DNA of 64,000 nt from Omphiscola glabra (lineage: Eukaryota; Mollusca; Gastropoda; Lymnaeidae), in NCBI GenBank assembly GCA_964017045.1, contig OZ024798.1:26073847-26137846 (forward strand), given 5' to 3'. This document shows, one piece after another, positions 22,670 to 36,386 of this stretch. Below the pieces are notes generated by a model. That model worked only from the letters and a program-made list of their open reading frames with translations. It was not told where the DNA came from and did not search any database. A program made the position numbers and the translations under genes. Numbering within the stretch: the first letter of the stretch is position 1; each line of letters opens with the position of its first letter.

Positions 22670-23170
22670 CATGAGTTTAAATATCTGGGGAGCATTTTTG
22701 CCGAAGATGGAGAAAAACTAGAGGTCACATGCACTCAACTACAGAATAGCTTCGCTACTAAGACACCCGAGAACAAAAGATGGGGGACCAAAGCCAGGCT
22801 AATTAACCCGCTGTCTTATTCCAACACTCACTTACCATTTTAAGGCATGTGCTCTGCATCAAAGTCTCGAGAGAAAAATATTCACCCGCGAGGTGAGATT
22901 TTTAAGGAGAGCAGCGATGTGAAACAAGAAAGGATCACATTCTCAACCACAAAATTAGATAAATGGTTGATGCCGTCCCAATCAGCCATTATGTGGCCCA
23001 ACAACAATGAATTGGTTTGTCCGTCTGGTCAGAATGTCTGTCAACCAACATGCACTGCAAGCTTTCAAAAGAAAGAACTCTGGTTTTAGGGCCAGAGGAA
23101 GACCACGCTGTCGTTGGACTGACTGTGTTGAAGTTCCCCCAAAATACATGTTATAACCATACACGACTTG
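22670..23170 (+). mobile_element. decayed LINE fragments
   Basis: 22670-22830 reads EFKYLGSIFAEDGEKLEV and then TPENKRWGTKARLINPLSYS, resembling the FKYLGS..DG motif and downstream region of LINE reverse transcriptases. At 23090-23130 the plus strand reads FRARGRPRCRWTDCVEV, like the RGRPRxRWxD motif near LINE ORF2 C-termini. Frames are broken throughout. Confidence 0.5.
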
Positions 23171-23202
23171 CGGCAATCCGTCAACTGTACCTTCCCGTGA
23201 CA

Positions 23203-23285
23203 TAAGAAGAAGACATAAGAAGAAGACATAAGAAGAAGACATAAGAAGAAGACATAAGAAGAAGACATTAGAAGAAGACATTAAA
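23203..23285. repeat. 13-bp minisatellite, about 6 copies
   Basis: Unit CATAAGAAGAAGA, nearly perfect. Confidence 0.9.
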
Positions 23286-23949
23286 CAATGTGTATATATA
23301 TATAAATGTTCAGTGTGGTGAAATGCGACTAAACAGACCCCAGGGCGTGGAAGACCCACATCTTGCTGAATGAATAACGAGCACAAACAGGAAGGCTAAT
23401 CAGAATTCAACTTCAACACGTGAGAAGGTGGGCAGAGACTTGTATTTCCTTTTAGAGCCACTCGCTATGGTGCCAATCACTACGTTGCACCATCGTCTCC
23501 ACTCGGAGACGGACCCGGAGACGGACTCCACGCTAACGGTGATAGGTGAGATGAAGGTAGCTTGCTCTGCCTCCACTCACGACACCGGTCCACACAGTAC
23601 TTAAGTAACTTCCAGTATGTCCCATCTTAGGGAGGCTTGTGGTCAGCAGTGTACAAATCATCAAATGTGTCAAGGTGTCGAGTATCCAATATTTATTGTA
23701 TGCATTCAAACGTACGTCTTGCATTTATCCAAAATATGTTGAATGCTTTCAGAAGTTGTTGACATTAGACAAAGACTTTATGAGTATTCCATAACTGTTA
23801 TTTGTATCAAATATATACATGTATATATATTTAAAACCAAACAAAACGTGTTGGATGAATCTTATATTATATGTCCAATGTTTGTTGAATCCATTATTTT
23901 TTAAAAATCCAATACTATTGAAAGAATCCAATATTTGTTAAATTTAAAT

Positions 23950-24650
23950 AAATTCAATTTATGTTGAATGAATCCAATGATTGTTGAATGAATCCAATGA
24001 TTGTTGAATGAATCCAATAATTGTTGAATGAATCCAATGATTGTTGAATGAATCCAATGCTTGTTGAATGAATCCAATGATTGTTGAATGAATCCAATGA
24101 TTGTTGAATGAATCAAATAATTGTAGAATGAATTCAAAGATTGATGAATGAATTCAATGATTGTTGAATGAATCAAATGATTGTTGAATGAATCCAATGA
24201 TTGTTGAATGAATCCAATAATTGTTAAATGAATCCAATGACTGTTGAATGAATCCAATGATTGTTGAGTGAATCCAATAATTGTTGAATGAATCCAATGA
24301 TTGTTGAATGAATCAAATGATTGTTGAATGAATCCAATGATTGTTGAATTAATCCAATAATTGTTAAATGAATCCAATGACTGTTGAATGAATCCAATGA
24401 TTGTTGAATGAATCCAATAATTGTTGAATTAATCCAATGACTGTTGAATGAATCCAATGATTGTTGAATGAATCCAATGATTGTTGAATGAATCCAATGA
24501 TTGTTGAATGAATCCAATGATTGTTGAATGAATCCAATGACTGTTGAATGAATCCAATGATTGTTGAATAAATCCAATGATTGTAGAATGAATTCAATGA
24601 TTGTTGAATTAATTCAATGACTGTTGAATGAATCCTGTGATTGTTGACTG
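23950..24650. repeat. 20-bp minisatellite, about 34 copies
   Basis: Unit TCCAATGATTGTTGAATGAA with point variants (GACTG, GATTGTAG, AATAATTG). Minus-strand open frames through it are artefacts of a 60-bp, 20-residue period. Confidence 0.93.
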
Positions 24651-24654
24651 TACT

Positions 24655-26850
24655 CCTCAGTTTTGTTAGTAAATTTACCGCGAGTCGTTTATTATCCAAT
24701 ACTTGTTGATAGTAATACAATGTTTAGTGAAGGAAAAAAATGTGTGTATTTCCAGTTATAAAACACGACCGTCCTCCAACAAGCACATATTAAATGCTTT
24801 GATTAAAAAAATATATGCTAACTCGTAGGGATAAATTTCGGGGGATAAAACTACTTGAAACGGACGACACAATTGGGATTTCAAATTGTCTACCTAGTCA
24901 GACGTGTACAAGCTATGTTAAGTAGGCAAGGATAAACGAAATGTGTTCGAGTGAATCAACACACAGCGAACAGTAATGTGCAGCCATGGTGCAGGGAGGG
25001 ACTCCCGTGGACTGAAAACAAGTGGGTGCGCACACACATACACATCACCGCACCAAAGAATCATGGGTGCGCGCACACATACGAATCACCGCACCAAACA
25101 ATCAATGTCTAAACACCAAGCTAGTGACAGTGACAGCCATCCATGTCAGTGTTCCAGTGTCAAGAATTCACCCCCAGCCACGATACTTCGAGGTCGAAAC
25201 AGTTTTAAGTTGACACAATTTAATCAATACTCCCCATTGATAGAATTTTTTATTTTTTTAAAAATTCCTCACCAGTATCAGCAGCAGGTCATGCGTGAAA
25301 AATCTGGATGAAATCTTGCTGGTGGGGTAAGAGTTTACGACTGCCAGTAAGGAAAAAAATTAGTCATTGTTCACTAAACGAAAAAGTAACTCAGTCCTCA
25401 ATCAGTTTTGTCTCGGACTAGACAATGGCCATCCTAATGAATGCGCTGAGCTTAGTTTAGTTTATTTTTCAACTTACTTGTTTGTTGTTCGCCGACATCC
25501 TAATTTAATTGTGTTAATGAGTCGTTTTCTCCACCTTCTTTTTATTGCGTTACCAATATCCTCCAAAACAAAAAAGCACTAGGTGCCTCTATCTTCCACC
25601 GCTCCTTCCATTGCCTTGATTATATTCGGACGATAAAGTCAGGTCAGTTGTAAAGTGTGTAGTGAGTGTTGCTTGTGTGAGCCGTCTTTATGGGGAGATT
25701 GGCGTAGAAGACGCGTGGTTACCTACTTCATTTAGTATGGAATGAGACTTGAGACCGTGGCAATAATATGAAACCGTCTCATTGTGATGGAAATATTACA
25801 TTATTACATTGCTCTTAATTTCACATTCTCCAAAAATAAAATTTAAAAAAAACAAACAAACAAAAAAAACATTTAAATTACTATATTATTAAACGCAGGA
25901 ATATTGCTCGGGTAAGTTTAAAAAATATCTGGAAATGAAAATCTTAAATAGCCCACAGAATATGTGTGTTATGAATACATTCATAGACAACAAGAGGCAC
26001 GTGATAACTTTCAAGTAAATGTTTCAATTACAATTGTTTAAAAACAAAACGTTTTCACGAGCACGACAATCGATATTCCAAAGAATCATTGTTCACTACA
26101 TTTACCTTACAAAATGTCTATAAAATCCTATCCGAGACAACAATTTAAGTGAGAAATCATCTGTGCCTACCTCCCATTCTGTTATGTATCACGACATGGC
26201 TCCACAGATAATTCAGACCATATTGATTTGATGTACCCTCTGTGTCCCCCCCCCCCCAACCCCGGTCCCCCGTTCTTCAAACAAGCAGTTGTTTACACAC
26301 TGATTGAACCAGGGGAGATTAATCTGACAACTGTCTTGGATCGTCCTATGTACTATCTTAAATTGTTAAATTGTCTACCCTTCACAAGCAAATGAAAAAT
26401 AAAATTTAAAATAAAAAAAAATATTAAAAAACCGTGGGCGTTGAACAAAAAAATACATATTTGTTTAGTTAAATATTTGAACTACATCCATTATGAGGTT
26501 ATTTTTTTTTAATCAACAACTTATGTTCATCGAGATAAGCACCCATCTAACACCCACCCACGTCACTCTACCCACCCGCCTGTCTCACTGAAGCACTCCT
26601 GTGTGATCTGATGTTACAGGGATGTGTGTGGTTTTCAACAACAGCCCACTAAAGGATTAACCCTTACCAACACAAATTTACTTAACCCCTTGTAATCGAG
26701 TCAAATGCGTGAGGGGGGGGGGGGGCGGGCGGAGGGGTTAAGTCGCGTTCGGGACTGGAAATAAATCTCTATTTCGTGTCTGAACAGCCGTCCTGAGTGA
26801 CTGCCCTTTAATGATTGATATCTTTAATGCATGAGCCGTTTGTTTGTGTG
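24655..26850. other. non-coding, no gene seen
   Basis: It holds a two-copy direct repeat near 25022-25105 (GGGTGCGC(A/G)CACACATAC ... CACCGCACCAAA), C- and G-runs at 26248 and 26715, and otherwise AT-rich sequence. Confidence 0.5.
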
Positions 26851-26852
26851 CA

Positions 26853-29034
26853 CGTTGATTGCACTGTATGTGTTAGCACCAAGGTAATTTGATTGCACTG
26901 TATGTGTTAGCACCAAGGTAATTTGATTGCACTGTATGTGTTAGCACCAAGGTAATTTGATTGCACTGTATGTGTTAGCACCAAGGTAATTTGATTGCAC
27001 TGTATGTATTAGCACCAAGGTAATTTGATTGCACTGTATGTGTTAGCACCAAGGTAATTTGATTGCACTGTATGTGTTAGCACCAAGTTAATTTGATTGC
27101 ACTGTATGTGTTAGCACCAAGGTAATTTGATTGCAGTGTATGTGTTAGCACCAAGGTAATTTGATTGCACTGTATGTGTTAGCACCAAGGTAATTTGATT
27201 GCACTGTATGTATTAGCACCAAGGTAATTTGATTGCACTGTATGTATTAGCACCAAGGTAATTTGATTGCAGTGTATGTATTAGCACCAACGTAATTTGA
27301 TTGCAGTGTATGTATTAGCACCAAGGTAATTTGATTGCACTGTATGTCTTAGCACCAAGGTAATTTGATTGCAGTGTATGTATTAGCACCAAGGTAATTT
27401 GATTGCAGTGTATGTATTAGCACCAAGGTAATTTTATTGCAGTGTATGTATTAGCACCAAGGTAATTTGATTGCAGTGTATGTATTAGCACCAATGTAAT
27501 TTGATTGCAGTGTATGTATTAGCACCAATGTAATTTGATTGCACTGTATGTATTAGCACCAAGGTAATTTGATTGCACTGTATGTATTAGCACCAAGGTA
27601 ATTTGATTGCCCTGTATGTGTTAGCACCAAGGTAATTTGATTGCACTGTATGTGTTAGCACCAAGGTAATTTGATTGCACTGTATGTGTTAGCACCAAGG
27701 TAATTTGATTGCACTGTATGTATTAGCACCAAGGTAATTTGATTGCACTGTATGTATTAGCACCAATGTAATTTGATTGCAGTGTATGTATTAGCACCAA
27801 GGTAATTTGATTGCACTGTATGTATTAGCACCAAGGTAATTTGATTGCACTGTATGTATTAGCACCAAGGTAATTTGATTGCACTGTATGTATTAGCACC
27901 AAGGTAATTTGATTGCAGTGTATGTATTAGCACCAAGGTAATTTGATTGCACTGTATGTATTAGCACCAAGGTAATTTGATTGCACTGTATGTATTAGCA
28001 CCAAGGTAATTTGATTGCAGTGTATGTATTAGCACCAAGGTAATTTGATTGCAGTGTATGTATTAGCACCAAGGTAATTTGATTGCAGTGTATGTATTAG
28101 CACCAAGGTAATTTGATTGCAGTGTATGTATTAGCACCAAGGTAATTTGATTGCACTGTATGTATTAGCACCAAGGTAATTTGATTGCAGTGTATGTATT
28201 AGCACCAATGTAATTTGATTGCAGTGTATGTATTAGCACCAAGGTAATTTGATTGCAGTGTATGTATTAGCGCCAAGGTAATTTGATTGCACTGTATGTA
28301 TTAACACCAATGTAATTTGATTGCAGTGTATGTATTAGCACCAAGGTAATTTTATTGCAGTGTATGTATTAGCACCAAGGTAATTTGATTGCAGTGTATG
28401 TATTAGCACCAAGGTAATTTGGTTGCAGTGTATGTATTAGCACCAAGGTAATTTGATTGCAGTGTATGTATTAGCACCAAGGTAATTTGATTGCACTGTA
28501 TGTATTAGCACCAAGGTAATTTGATTGCACTGTATGTATTAGCACCAAGGTAATTTTATTGCAGTGTATGTATTAGCACCAAGGTAATTTGATTGCAGTG
28601 TATGTATTAGCACCAATGTAATTTGAATGCACTGTATGTATTAACACAGAGGTAATTTGATTGCAGTGTATGTATTAGCACCAAGGTAATTTTATTGCAG
28701 TGTATGTATTAGCACCAAGGTAATTTTATTGCACTGTATGTATTATCACCAAGGTAATTTGAATGCACTGTATGTGTTAGCACGAAGGTAATTTGATTGC
28801 AGTGTATGTATTAGCACCAAGGTAATTTTATTGCACTGTATGTATTAGCACCAAGGTAATTTGATTGCACTGTATGTATTAACACCAAGGTAATTTGATT
28901 GCAGTGTATGTATTAGCACCAATGTAATTTGATTGCAGTGTATGTATTAGCACCGAGGTAATTTGATTGCAGTGTATGTATTAACACAGCGGTAATTTGA
29001 TTGCAGTGTATGTATTAGGTCCAATGTAATTTGG
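26853..29034. repeat. 34-bp minisatellite, about 64 copies (2.2 kb)
   Basis: Unit AATTTGATTGCACTGTATGT + GTTAGCACCAAGGT. The first copies mostly carry GTGTT and later ones GTATT; CACTG/CAGTG variants alternate in blocks. The 3' copies are more degenerate (AACACAG, TTAGGTCC). It is the largest array in the window and is non-coding. Confidence 0.95.
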
Positions 29035-29059
29035 GATGGAGACGGATCTTCCTGTAAAT

Positions 29060-29250
29060 CAGGCCTGCACAACATACGCCCGCCAGCACCTACAGTGCTT
29101 CCCGCGAAGTAACAAATAGTCTTTATTATTATTATTTTCTTAATATCTACCCCCCCCTAACCCTCCAGTCGGTCCTATTAATCAATCGGCCCGCACAAGT
29201 TTATCAAAAAGTAATACGGCCCACCTAACATTTTCAGTTGTGCAGGCCTG
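29060..29250. mobile_element. hAT-type MITE, 191 bp, with 8-bp TSD
   Basis: Terminal inverted repeats CAGGCCTGCACAAC / GTTGTGCAGGCCTG are flanked by perfect 8-bp duplications CTGTAAAT at 29052-29059 and 29251-29258. An 8-bp TSD and a CAG..CTG end are typical of hAT elements. The interior has (TTA)n and GGCCCGCACAAGTTT. Relatives lie at 31320-31436 and 61701-61920. Confidence 0.9.
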
Positions 29251-29574
29251 CTGTAAATAATAACAATCGAATCCACTTCTGGGCCGTATACGATGTAATG
29301 ACTAAAATTAAAATAGTACAACAACTGAGTGCCACCAATCTCACAGCTCTGAAACGTTATAGACTATGTTATACAAAGGATGGTTCTCTGATGGTGTCTC
29401 TGATGGTGTTCCGGTGTGTATGTGATTTTATTTTTAGGTTCGTTGTGTTTGTGACTTGATGGTCTTTTGATGTGATGAGTTTTGATGTGTGTGCATGTAC
29501 TGTGCTGTCTGCGTGTGTTTGACGTTCTGTATGTGATAGGCTGTGTGATATTCTACGATTGTGATGTGCTGTGT

Positions 29575-29915
29575 TTGAAGTTCTTCATGAGTTGTATGTG
29601 CTGTGTTTGAAGTTCTTCATGAGTTGAATGTGCTATGTTTGAAGTTCTTCATGAGTTGTATGTGCTATGTTTGAAGTTCTTCATGAGTTGTATGTGCTAT
29701 GTTTGAAGTTCTTCATGAGTTGTATGTGCTATGTTTGTAGTTCTTCATGAGTTGTATGTGCTATGTTTGAAGTTCTTCATGATTTGTATGTGATATGTTT
29801 GAAGTTCTTCATGATTTGTATGTGCTATGTTTGAAGTTCTTCAGGGGTTGTATGTGCTATGTTTGTAGTTCTTCATGAGTTGCATGTGCTATGTTTGTAG
29901 TTCTTCGCGAGTTTA
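29575..29915. repeat. 32-bp minisatellite, about 11 copies
   Basis: Unit begins GAGTTGTATGTGCTATGTTT and ends GAAGTTCTTCAT, with scattered substitutions. Confidence 0.9.
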
Positions 29916-30504
29916 TGTGTTTTAGATACGTTATTATAATAATGTGCCATGTTTGCAATACTTATAATGATATATAGATTTATGTCTACACCAATGAACA
30001 TTACATTTTAATCACATTGTGAATGTCACCAGTCTTCAGCCATACTACGCACACAGTACACGCAGCTGGGGGGGGGGGGGGGAAGATGATTTGTTCCTTG
30101 AGCGTGGAACTCTCATGATGAATGGAAAGTATTGTCCAGCAAATCTTTGTGACCAACAAGCGTAACCTTTTTGGTAGTAAGTGGTGCGTCTTGTCGGCGA
30201 ATTAATCAACGGAGTTGTGTTTAAAGTCAATGGACGTGGTCGAAAACAGCTTTTTGGAATATCCACTTGGAATGAGGCTGACCTCCAATGTCGGTGTTCC
30301 AGGTCAGATCTGTTGTCGCCAGTACCGATAACCCGCTGTTATTATACGTCCCATTGAGTTTATCATACACGGTAGGCACCCTTGTCAGAAATCTTATTAT
30401 TAGAACATTTACCCAGGGGAAACCCAATACTTTTCTTACCTAACAATGTCACGTGACAAGGCGCACAACGGCTTGATTGAGTTGGCTAAAAAGTGGTGTT
30501 TCTC

Positions 30505-31050
30505 ATCTTAGCCTGTTTCGGGCCACGTTAACGACTGTAAAGATTAGCAGGGCCGACCCTAACAATTGCGGGGCCCTATGCGAAACGGATTGCGCGGGGC
30601 CCATTCTGGGTAGAGGATAAGGATAATAAGTGAAAATTAAGATTTTGTATTAGAAAATAAATTCGGGGCGGGGCCTATGAAAGTGCGGGGCCCATTGCGG
30701 CCGCATAGGTTGCAGTTGCCTAAGGCCGGCCATGTAGATTAGGACCCTGTTTTCAGCTTAGTAACCTTTGGGTCACGTTCATAACTTAGCTAGTTTCGGA
30801 CCACGTTAACAACTGGATAGATTAGGGCCATTTTTTCAGTTTAGTCACATTTGGGTCACATTCATAAGTTAGCTTGTTTCGGGCCACGTTAACAGCTGGA
30901 TAGATTAGGTCCCTGTTTTCAGCGTAATCACATTTGGGTCACGTTCATAAGTTTGCCTGTTTCGGGCCACGTTAACAACTGGATAGATTAGGGCCCTGAA
31001 TTCTGCTTAGTCACATTTGGGTCACGTTCACAACTCAGCCAGTCTCGGGC
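30505..31050. repeat. about 97-bp tandem repeat, about 4 copies
   Basis: Units share TTTCGGGCCACGTTAAC, GATAGATTAGG, CACATTTGGGTCACGTTC and CATAAGTTAGC. The first unit is split by the MITE at 30548-30734; the other units show the unoccupied sequence. Confidence 0.9.
30548..30734. mobile_element. hAT-like MITE inserted into a 97-bp repeat unit
   Basis: The 187-bp insert starts CAGGGCCGACCCTAAC and ends GCCTAAGGCCGGCCATG. It is flanked by AAGATTAG (30540-30547) and TAGATTAG (30735-30742), a near-perfect 8-bp duplication. Neighbouring tandem units read GGATAGATTAGGG with a single AGATTAG, giving an internal empty-site control. Confidence 0.85.
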
Positions 31051-31319
31051 CATGGGATCTTAGTAAAGGTTCGGTAATGATGCAATTATATAGTACGTTA
31101 AACTGAGAAGACAAACAAGGGGGGGGGGGGGGGAAGGGGGGGGGGATTATGGAGATTTTGAATACCGGTGCAGATGAAAAAAAGAAAGTGCGTACATTTA
31201 TTTACAAATTCTGCAATAATTCTACTGAAACTCGAACAGTCCATAAATAGCCTATTTATATCTCTAGTGCTATGAAACAAGTCTGAACACTCTTCAGCCC
31301 TTGAAGTATCGAAATATTC

Positions 31320-31436
31320 TTTTTTATTTTTATTTTCTTAATGCCCCCCCCCCCCCCGGGTCCTATTTTCTTTCGGCCCCACAAGTTTTTCATAAAGTTT
31401 TACGGCTAGCCTTACATTTTGAGTTGTGCAGGCCTG
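31320..31436. mobile_element. truncated copy of the CAGGCCTGCACAAC hAT MITE
   Basis: It ends GAGTTGTGCAGGCCTG and shares the C-run, TCCTATT, GGCCCCACAAGTTTTTCATA and TTACATTTT with the copy at 29060. The left inverted repeat is missing. Confidence 0.75.
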
Positions 31437-31439
31437 CAG

Positions 31440-34400
31440 TATAAAAAGATCATGGAATCTTTTGTACTTATCGTCATACTGTTGCTTTGTGTTTTGTTTA
31501 CATTGTAACTCGCAGGATCTTGTAACCAATAGTAAGTTAACCGCTCGCCTTTGTTTCGGTGCGGGTGACGTAATCATATTGGGGGTGTTCAAAAATTATT
31601 GCGTGCAACGGGGAGGGGGGGTCAATTTCGAATAAAATTGTTTGCGTACATACTGTATGGATGGTCCCTAACATAGTATTGACCATCAGCCATTTGGCAC
31701 AATTAAACCATCTCTTCAACTAACAGAATCAGTGTGTCACCTTCATGTGATACTAAACATTGGTTGGGTCTGGTGTAAGACTATTGTCCTGTTTGTAGAT
31801 TCGCCAAATGTCGGGGTAGTTTCCACTGCGACTTAAATCGTGTCTCCTTCTTGAAATAATGTACCTTTATTTTAGCACTAATTTTGCACTAATATTTCCA
31901 CTGTTACTTGAAAAGGTCCATTACAACAACTTTTGTTAGGATTACTCATCAATGGACTCCTATGCACCGTTTGTATACACAGCATTCATGTCCAAGAATT
32001 GTTACTTCTTAAAGTTTGCCGGGCGAAGTGGACGAATTGGACGTTTAAATGGGAAGTGGGTGAATGGCTTGTGAGCCAATCACAAGCGTAATTTTTGTTT
32101 TTTTTTAAATATTATGCATACATACATTTTTTTAAAAGTTACAGCGTAAAACTGTTATCCTGTAAAGTGCATATCGTAGTCATATACATGTGTAACAAAT
32201 CGAAAGCTACGAATTACAATGATACACAAAGTTTCTCTAAAAATTAAAAATCTCTTATGGACAATGGTTGATTTATATGTGACAAGCATAGAAAGATAAC
32301 CCTTGTCTACCTCACCACCGTCATATTTCCCTCAGCACTAGACGTGTCAATGTCTACACAAGTGTCAATAGTCAACTGTAATTTACGATACATCCGGAAC
32401 AAGCTATCACAGAGAATGTGGTTGAGCTCGACCAATAAAGAGTGAACTAACACAAGCGTGTGCACCCCCCATAAAACACGCCAGTCAAAACTAAACTACA
32501 AGTGCGGTTTTAAATTTTCATGAATACACACACTGTGACACAATCGGTTTTTTTTTGGGCAATGGCTTGTCTCCAGGGAACTTCAATCTGAGTTCCGCAT
32601 GTTTATTTTATAATTATATTATTTCAATCACCTCCAACAGACGCACACTCTTCTCTACATAGGTTTAAATAGTGCAAATTTAAAACAGAAATATATATAA
32701 GGTTGCCATAACTGTTATTTCTATTCCGGAGAAAGAAACGGAACACACGCATGTCCACTCCCACGCACGCCCACCCCCACTTCAAAGTTATTAAATTACG
32801 CAAAAAATTAAGCTTACGGCAATATTTTAACCTCTTTCAGTAAGTTATAATACTTCATCATGATGATTGCACGGCCATGGTACAACAATAACATTTAGTT
32901 TGAATTAGATTTTGTAGGGTTGCCAGATACGTTTTCCAGCGATAAATCGGACCCTTCGCAACTTTACCCTGCCAGGGGCTTCAGCAAAATTAATTTTATT
33001 TTTGCCGGACACACTACTCAAATACCGGACTGTAGAGTTCAAAACCGGCCCCCGGACAGGACAGCTGGCAAACTTAAAGCAATTTTTTTTTTAAAAGCCT
33101 ACAGTTACAGGTTAGCTTATATCACACAAGTACATGCATTTCCTAAACGAATAAATAAATATCAATTTATCACAGTATCCGCAAGTGTCATAGATCTAGG
33201 GCTTTGATGGGTCAAAAATGTATTTCGAAGCAAATGTAAACAATACAATATACATAAATGACGAAAAAAGTGACTAACCCGACCAAGTTACTCCGTCTCA
33301 TGAGATTATCGTCGTTAGATCTTGTTGATCCCAACACTGGAAACCTCTCCATCATCGAGGTCTGTGAAATCTTCTGATCGTAATTTCTATCTGCCACTGA
33401 TTCGTCGCCTCTTTCGCCCATCTGTCAGGACTCACACGATACCATTGTCAAGTTTGTTCGACTTCACCGCGAATTCAAATTACTTTTCACCTAGGATACG
33501 GCAGGCATGTCGGACAGTAAACATTAGGCGTACACAGTTCCGGATGTGGGCAGATATATGTCAACATGATCAGCCAAGAAATCCAAACAAGTACATTGTG
33601 ACGCTGCTTAACTTGACCACTGACGTCGTAAATTGACAATAGGCAGTGTTTTCTTTAGGTTTATCTCTTGGCCTCGGTTAATCAGTAAATCGATTCTTGG
33701 AAAACATTGAAATAAAAGTCGATGTTTTCCCCCACAATTTATATGAATCAATGGGCATAGTATATGACCATTGATTCATTTACATTGTGTAGTCTCAAGG
33801 TCAATATAATTATGTTCACGCGGATTTCAACAACATCGTGTATAGACCTAACACATGCTTTGTTAGACAAACTGCTCAGCCACACCAATCACAGAATCAT
33901 CACAGATGCTACTTGATAAAGCTCATCACTTTTAAAATATCCCATGGCCTTTCAATCTGAGAGACGTACACTGCATTTGACTTTTAAAAAACGTAAGCGT
34001 GAAATTAATAAGCTGAAATCTCAACGTCATGTTGTTCCAGCTCTCCGAGAGTTTATAAACTCACCAAGCGATTACATCGATCGGACATTTCCCGAGGACT
34101 GCACGCTATAATAAGTACTTGGGCAGGATATGGGAGCCGAGTGTGTCGGTCACCGCCACATTACCATGTTCCCATGAGAGGAGAAGGTGGAAGGGGCCTT
34201 AAGTAACGATTTTTTTTTGTACAGGCGCTGAGAACGGCTGTAAGATCAAGTGGCAGATCGTATCAGACTAAATATTGTAATTACAGTTACAGTGACCGCT
34301 TGGGACGCCAGGAGAACAACGTCGTGGTTGTCTTGAAGTCTGCATGGTACGACTGTGGAATTATGGTATTTAAAAAAAAAAAATAATATTAAAGTAGATT

Positions 34401-35190
34401 CTTAAAGAGAGTAATTTTTGCTTGGTTTGGGACAAGTCTGTGATTATGACTGATTGTTATGTGCGATATTATTAAAGATTTAAATTATAGGCCTACCAGT
34501 TGTATCACAGACTATTATTAGTATGACAATATATATACTACAAATGGAAAGGTAAAGCTGACTGTAGGTTTATAAATAGAAATTCCGAAACAAGAAGTTA
34601 AGATTTCAGAGTTTTCTTTTTAGTTTGTATAATAAATTGTTGGTTTGAGAAACTTCTAGATATTTTCTACATCAGGCCTATAATACTGTAACTTTTGAAA
34701 AGAAACCGATGTTGTGGTGCAAACAATAACCAGCTGGATAGCCACTTGTCGTTTTATTTAAAAGTCAAGGTATTTGTATAATTTGGTAAATTGTTTCTTT
34801 TATTTTGATATTATATAAAACAAGGGTTCGATAAATATTTTGAAGTTAAAAAAATCGATTATCTTGAATAAAGAGAATACAGGGGGAGCCTGGGCATTAA
34901 GGCACACGTGAAGTGTGTGTGTGTGTGTGGGGGGGTGAATGGGGGTGAAGGGGCGGAAAATAGTTGACAAGTGAACAATTATCTTAGGAAATGTTCTAGG
35001 GAAATTTTTCTGTCACAAATATAGTATTTCGATCTCCATGGGATATGAATCTTTTACAGCAGTGTATCCCAAAGAAGTGGTCCCGCAGACCAGCACCGGT
35101 CCTAACCTTACGTTGATGCTTCGGACAACTCGAGTCAAGAAACTTGAAACAAAGTTAAATATTCCACGAGTCTCGTTTCAAAACCCCCTT
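31440..35190. other. gene-poor region, no gene confirmed
   Basis: No conserved protein could be read. Two short coding-like stretches (minus 33230-33421; plus 34225-34270 after a good acceptor) are described under rejected observations. It has AT-rich tracts and short (GT)n and G runs near 34915. Confidence 0.5.
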
Positions 35191-35195
35191 TACAA

Positions 35196-35385
35196 AAAAA
35201 CGAAGTGGCTATTGGTACCCGGGTACCGGAAGTGAGAGGTTGGGATTAAAAAACGATTTAAAATATTATTGTTGGGTTTGTAAGACCAAATGAGGTATCA
35301 AATGAAAGATAATTGAATGGACTATACGTTTGTAAACTTAATTCTTCATTTAAACTAAAATAAACTACTACAAATGACATTTGCT
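35196..35385 (-). repeat. dispersed repeat, copy 2 (inverse of 993-1176)
   Basis: Reverse complement of the repeat at 993-1176, including the GGTACCCGGGTACC palindrome and TATCAAATGAAAG. Confidence 0.75.
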
Positions 35386-36386
35386 GAGTGCGTTAAATCA
35401 TTGAGTGAAAAGTAAATCACCATGTTCTACACGCGACTCATCTAAACAACTTTTAAAGCGCCTGCCCTTCATTTTTCAACCTTCAAGCCCATTATTTTCA
35501 TCAATAAAATAATATCAAAGCATATTTTGGTGCCCCTAACTAGTCTGGTGCCCAGGGACATCTGTCCCCACTGCCCCCCCCCTCCCTTAGCTACGTCTAT
35601 GGCTCTACTAGCGATCCACACTTTTCTGTTTCATTATAATCATATTTGATGCCTAATAATACGTACAAGTTTGCAGCTCTTATTTTCGCGAAACACACCT
35701 ACACCCGGGAGGCGTCGATTTTAATTACTTTTTTTGGGGGGGGGGGTGGAGGAGGGGAATAAAAATTGGCAACAAATAGCGTAATGACAGTGTTCTCTGT
35801 GATTTCAGTATGATGACCCCCAAATTCATAAGATTTGCTTGATGTTTATCTAAAAAGAACGTGCACTGAACAATATTCAAGCTAAACTAAACGTTTGTAT
35901 TATGTAGGCTTATTTTGTTAATGCTTCGGTCACAATGCCCGTATTGATTACCCATTTTAAAACTCACTGCGGTAAAGTCACCCGGCAAAGGCATATTCAT
36001 ATAGTGCATTAGGATGTTGTTTCTAAAAGTTTCTTTTCTGTCTATTTTAATTTTTCACCTTTTTTTTAGGAAGCTTGTTAATACCACAAAAATAAAGTAA
36101 CTCTATAAAAAAGCACCCACCAAAAATTATATAATCCAATTACAATGCAAATATATAGCACACAATATGAATTATCAAGCAAACTAAAGTCATAACTAAC
36201 CAAACAAAAACGAAGTTTGTTCTGTGCATTTATTTTACTTATTGATGCCTTTTTTTATTAGACCTCCTTATATGAATTACTTCCCCTGATCATGCTTTAT
36301 CCAGAATTTTCGCTACTTCAACTTAATTTCATGAGCAGCACAAATAATTATAATTTACTAATAAAACAGAATAACTCATATTCAAA

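Noticed and set aside
23901..24720. Minus-strand ORFs rich in HWIHSTIIGFIQQSLDS
   Set aside because: Translation of the 20-bp minisatellite; overlapping similar frames exist in several phases.
26853..29034. 34-bp array considered as a CRISPR-like array
   Set aside because: Units are head-to-tail with no unique spacers, in a eukaryotic context with no cas genes.
33230..33421. Possible 5' coding exon on the minus strand (MGERGDESVADRNYDQ...)
   Set aside because: Looks mildly coding and is followed by a weak GGTTAGT donor, but no downstream exon, motif or conservation could be found.
34225..34270. Possible short terminal exon after TTTTTTTGTACAG reading AENGCKIKWQIVSD then stop
   Set aside because: A good acceptor and a stop, but no upstream exon was identified, so a chance match is likely.
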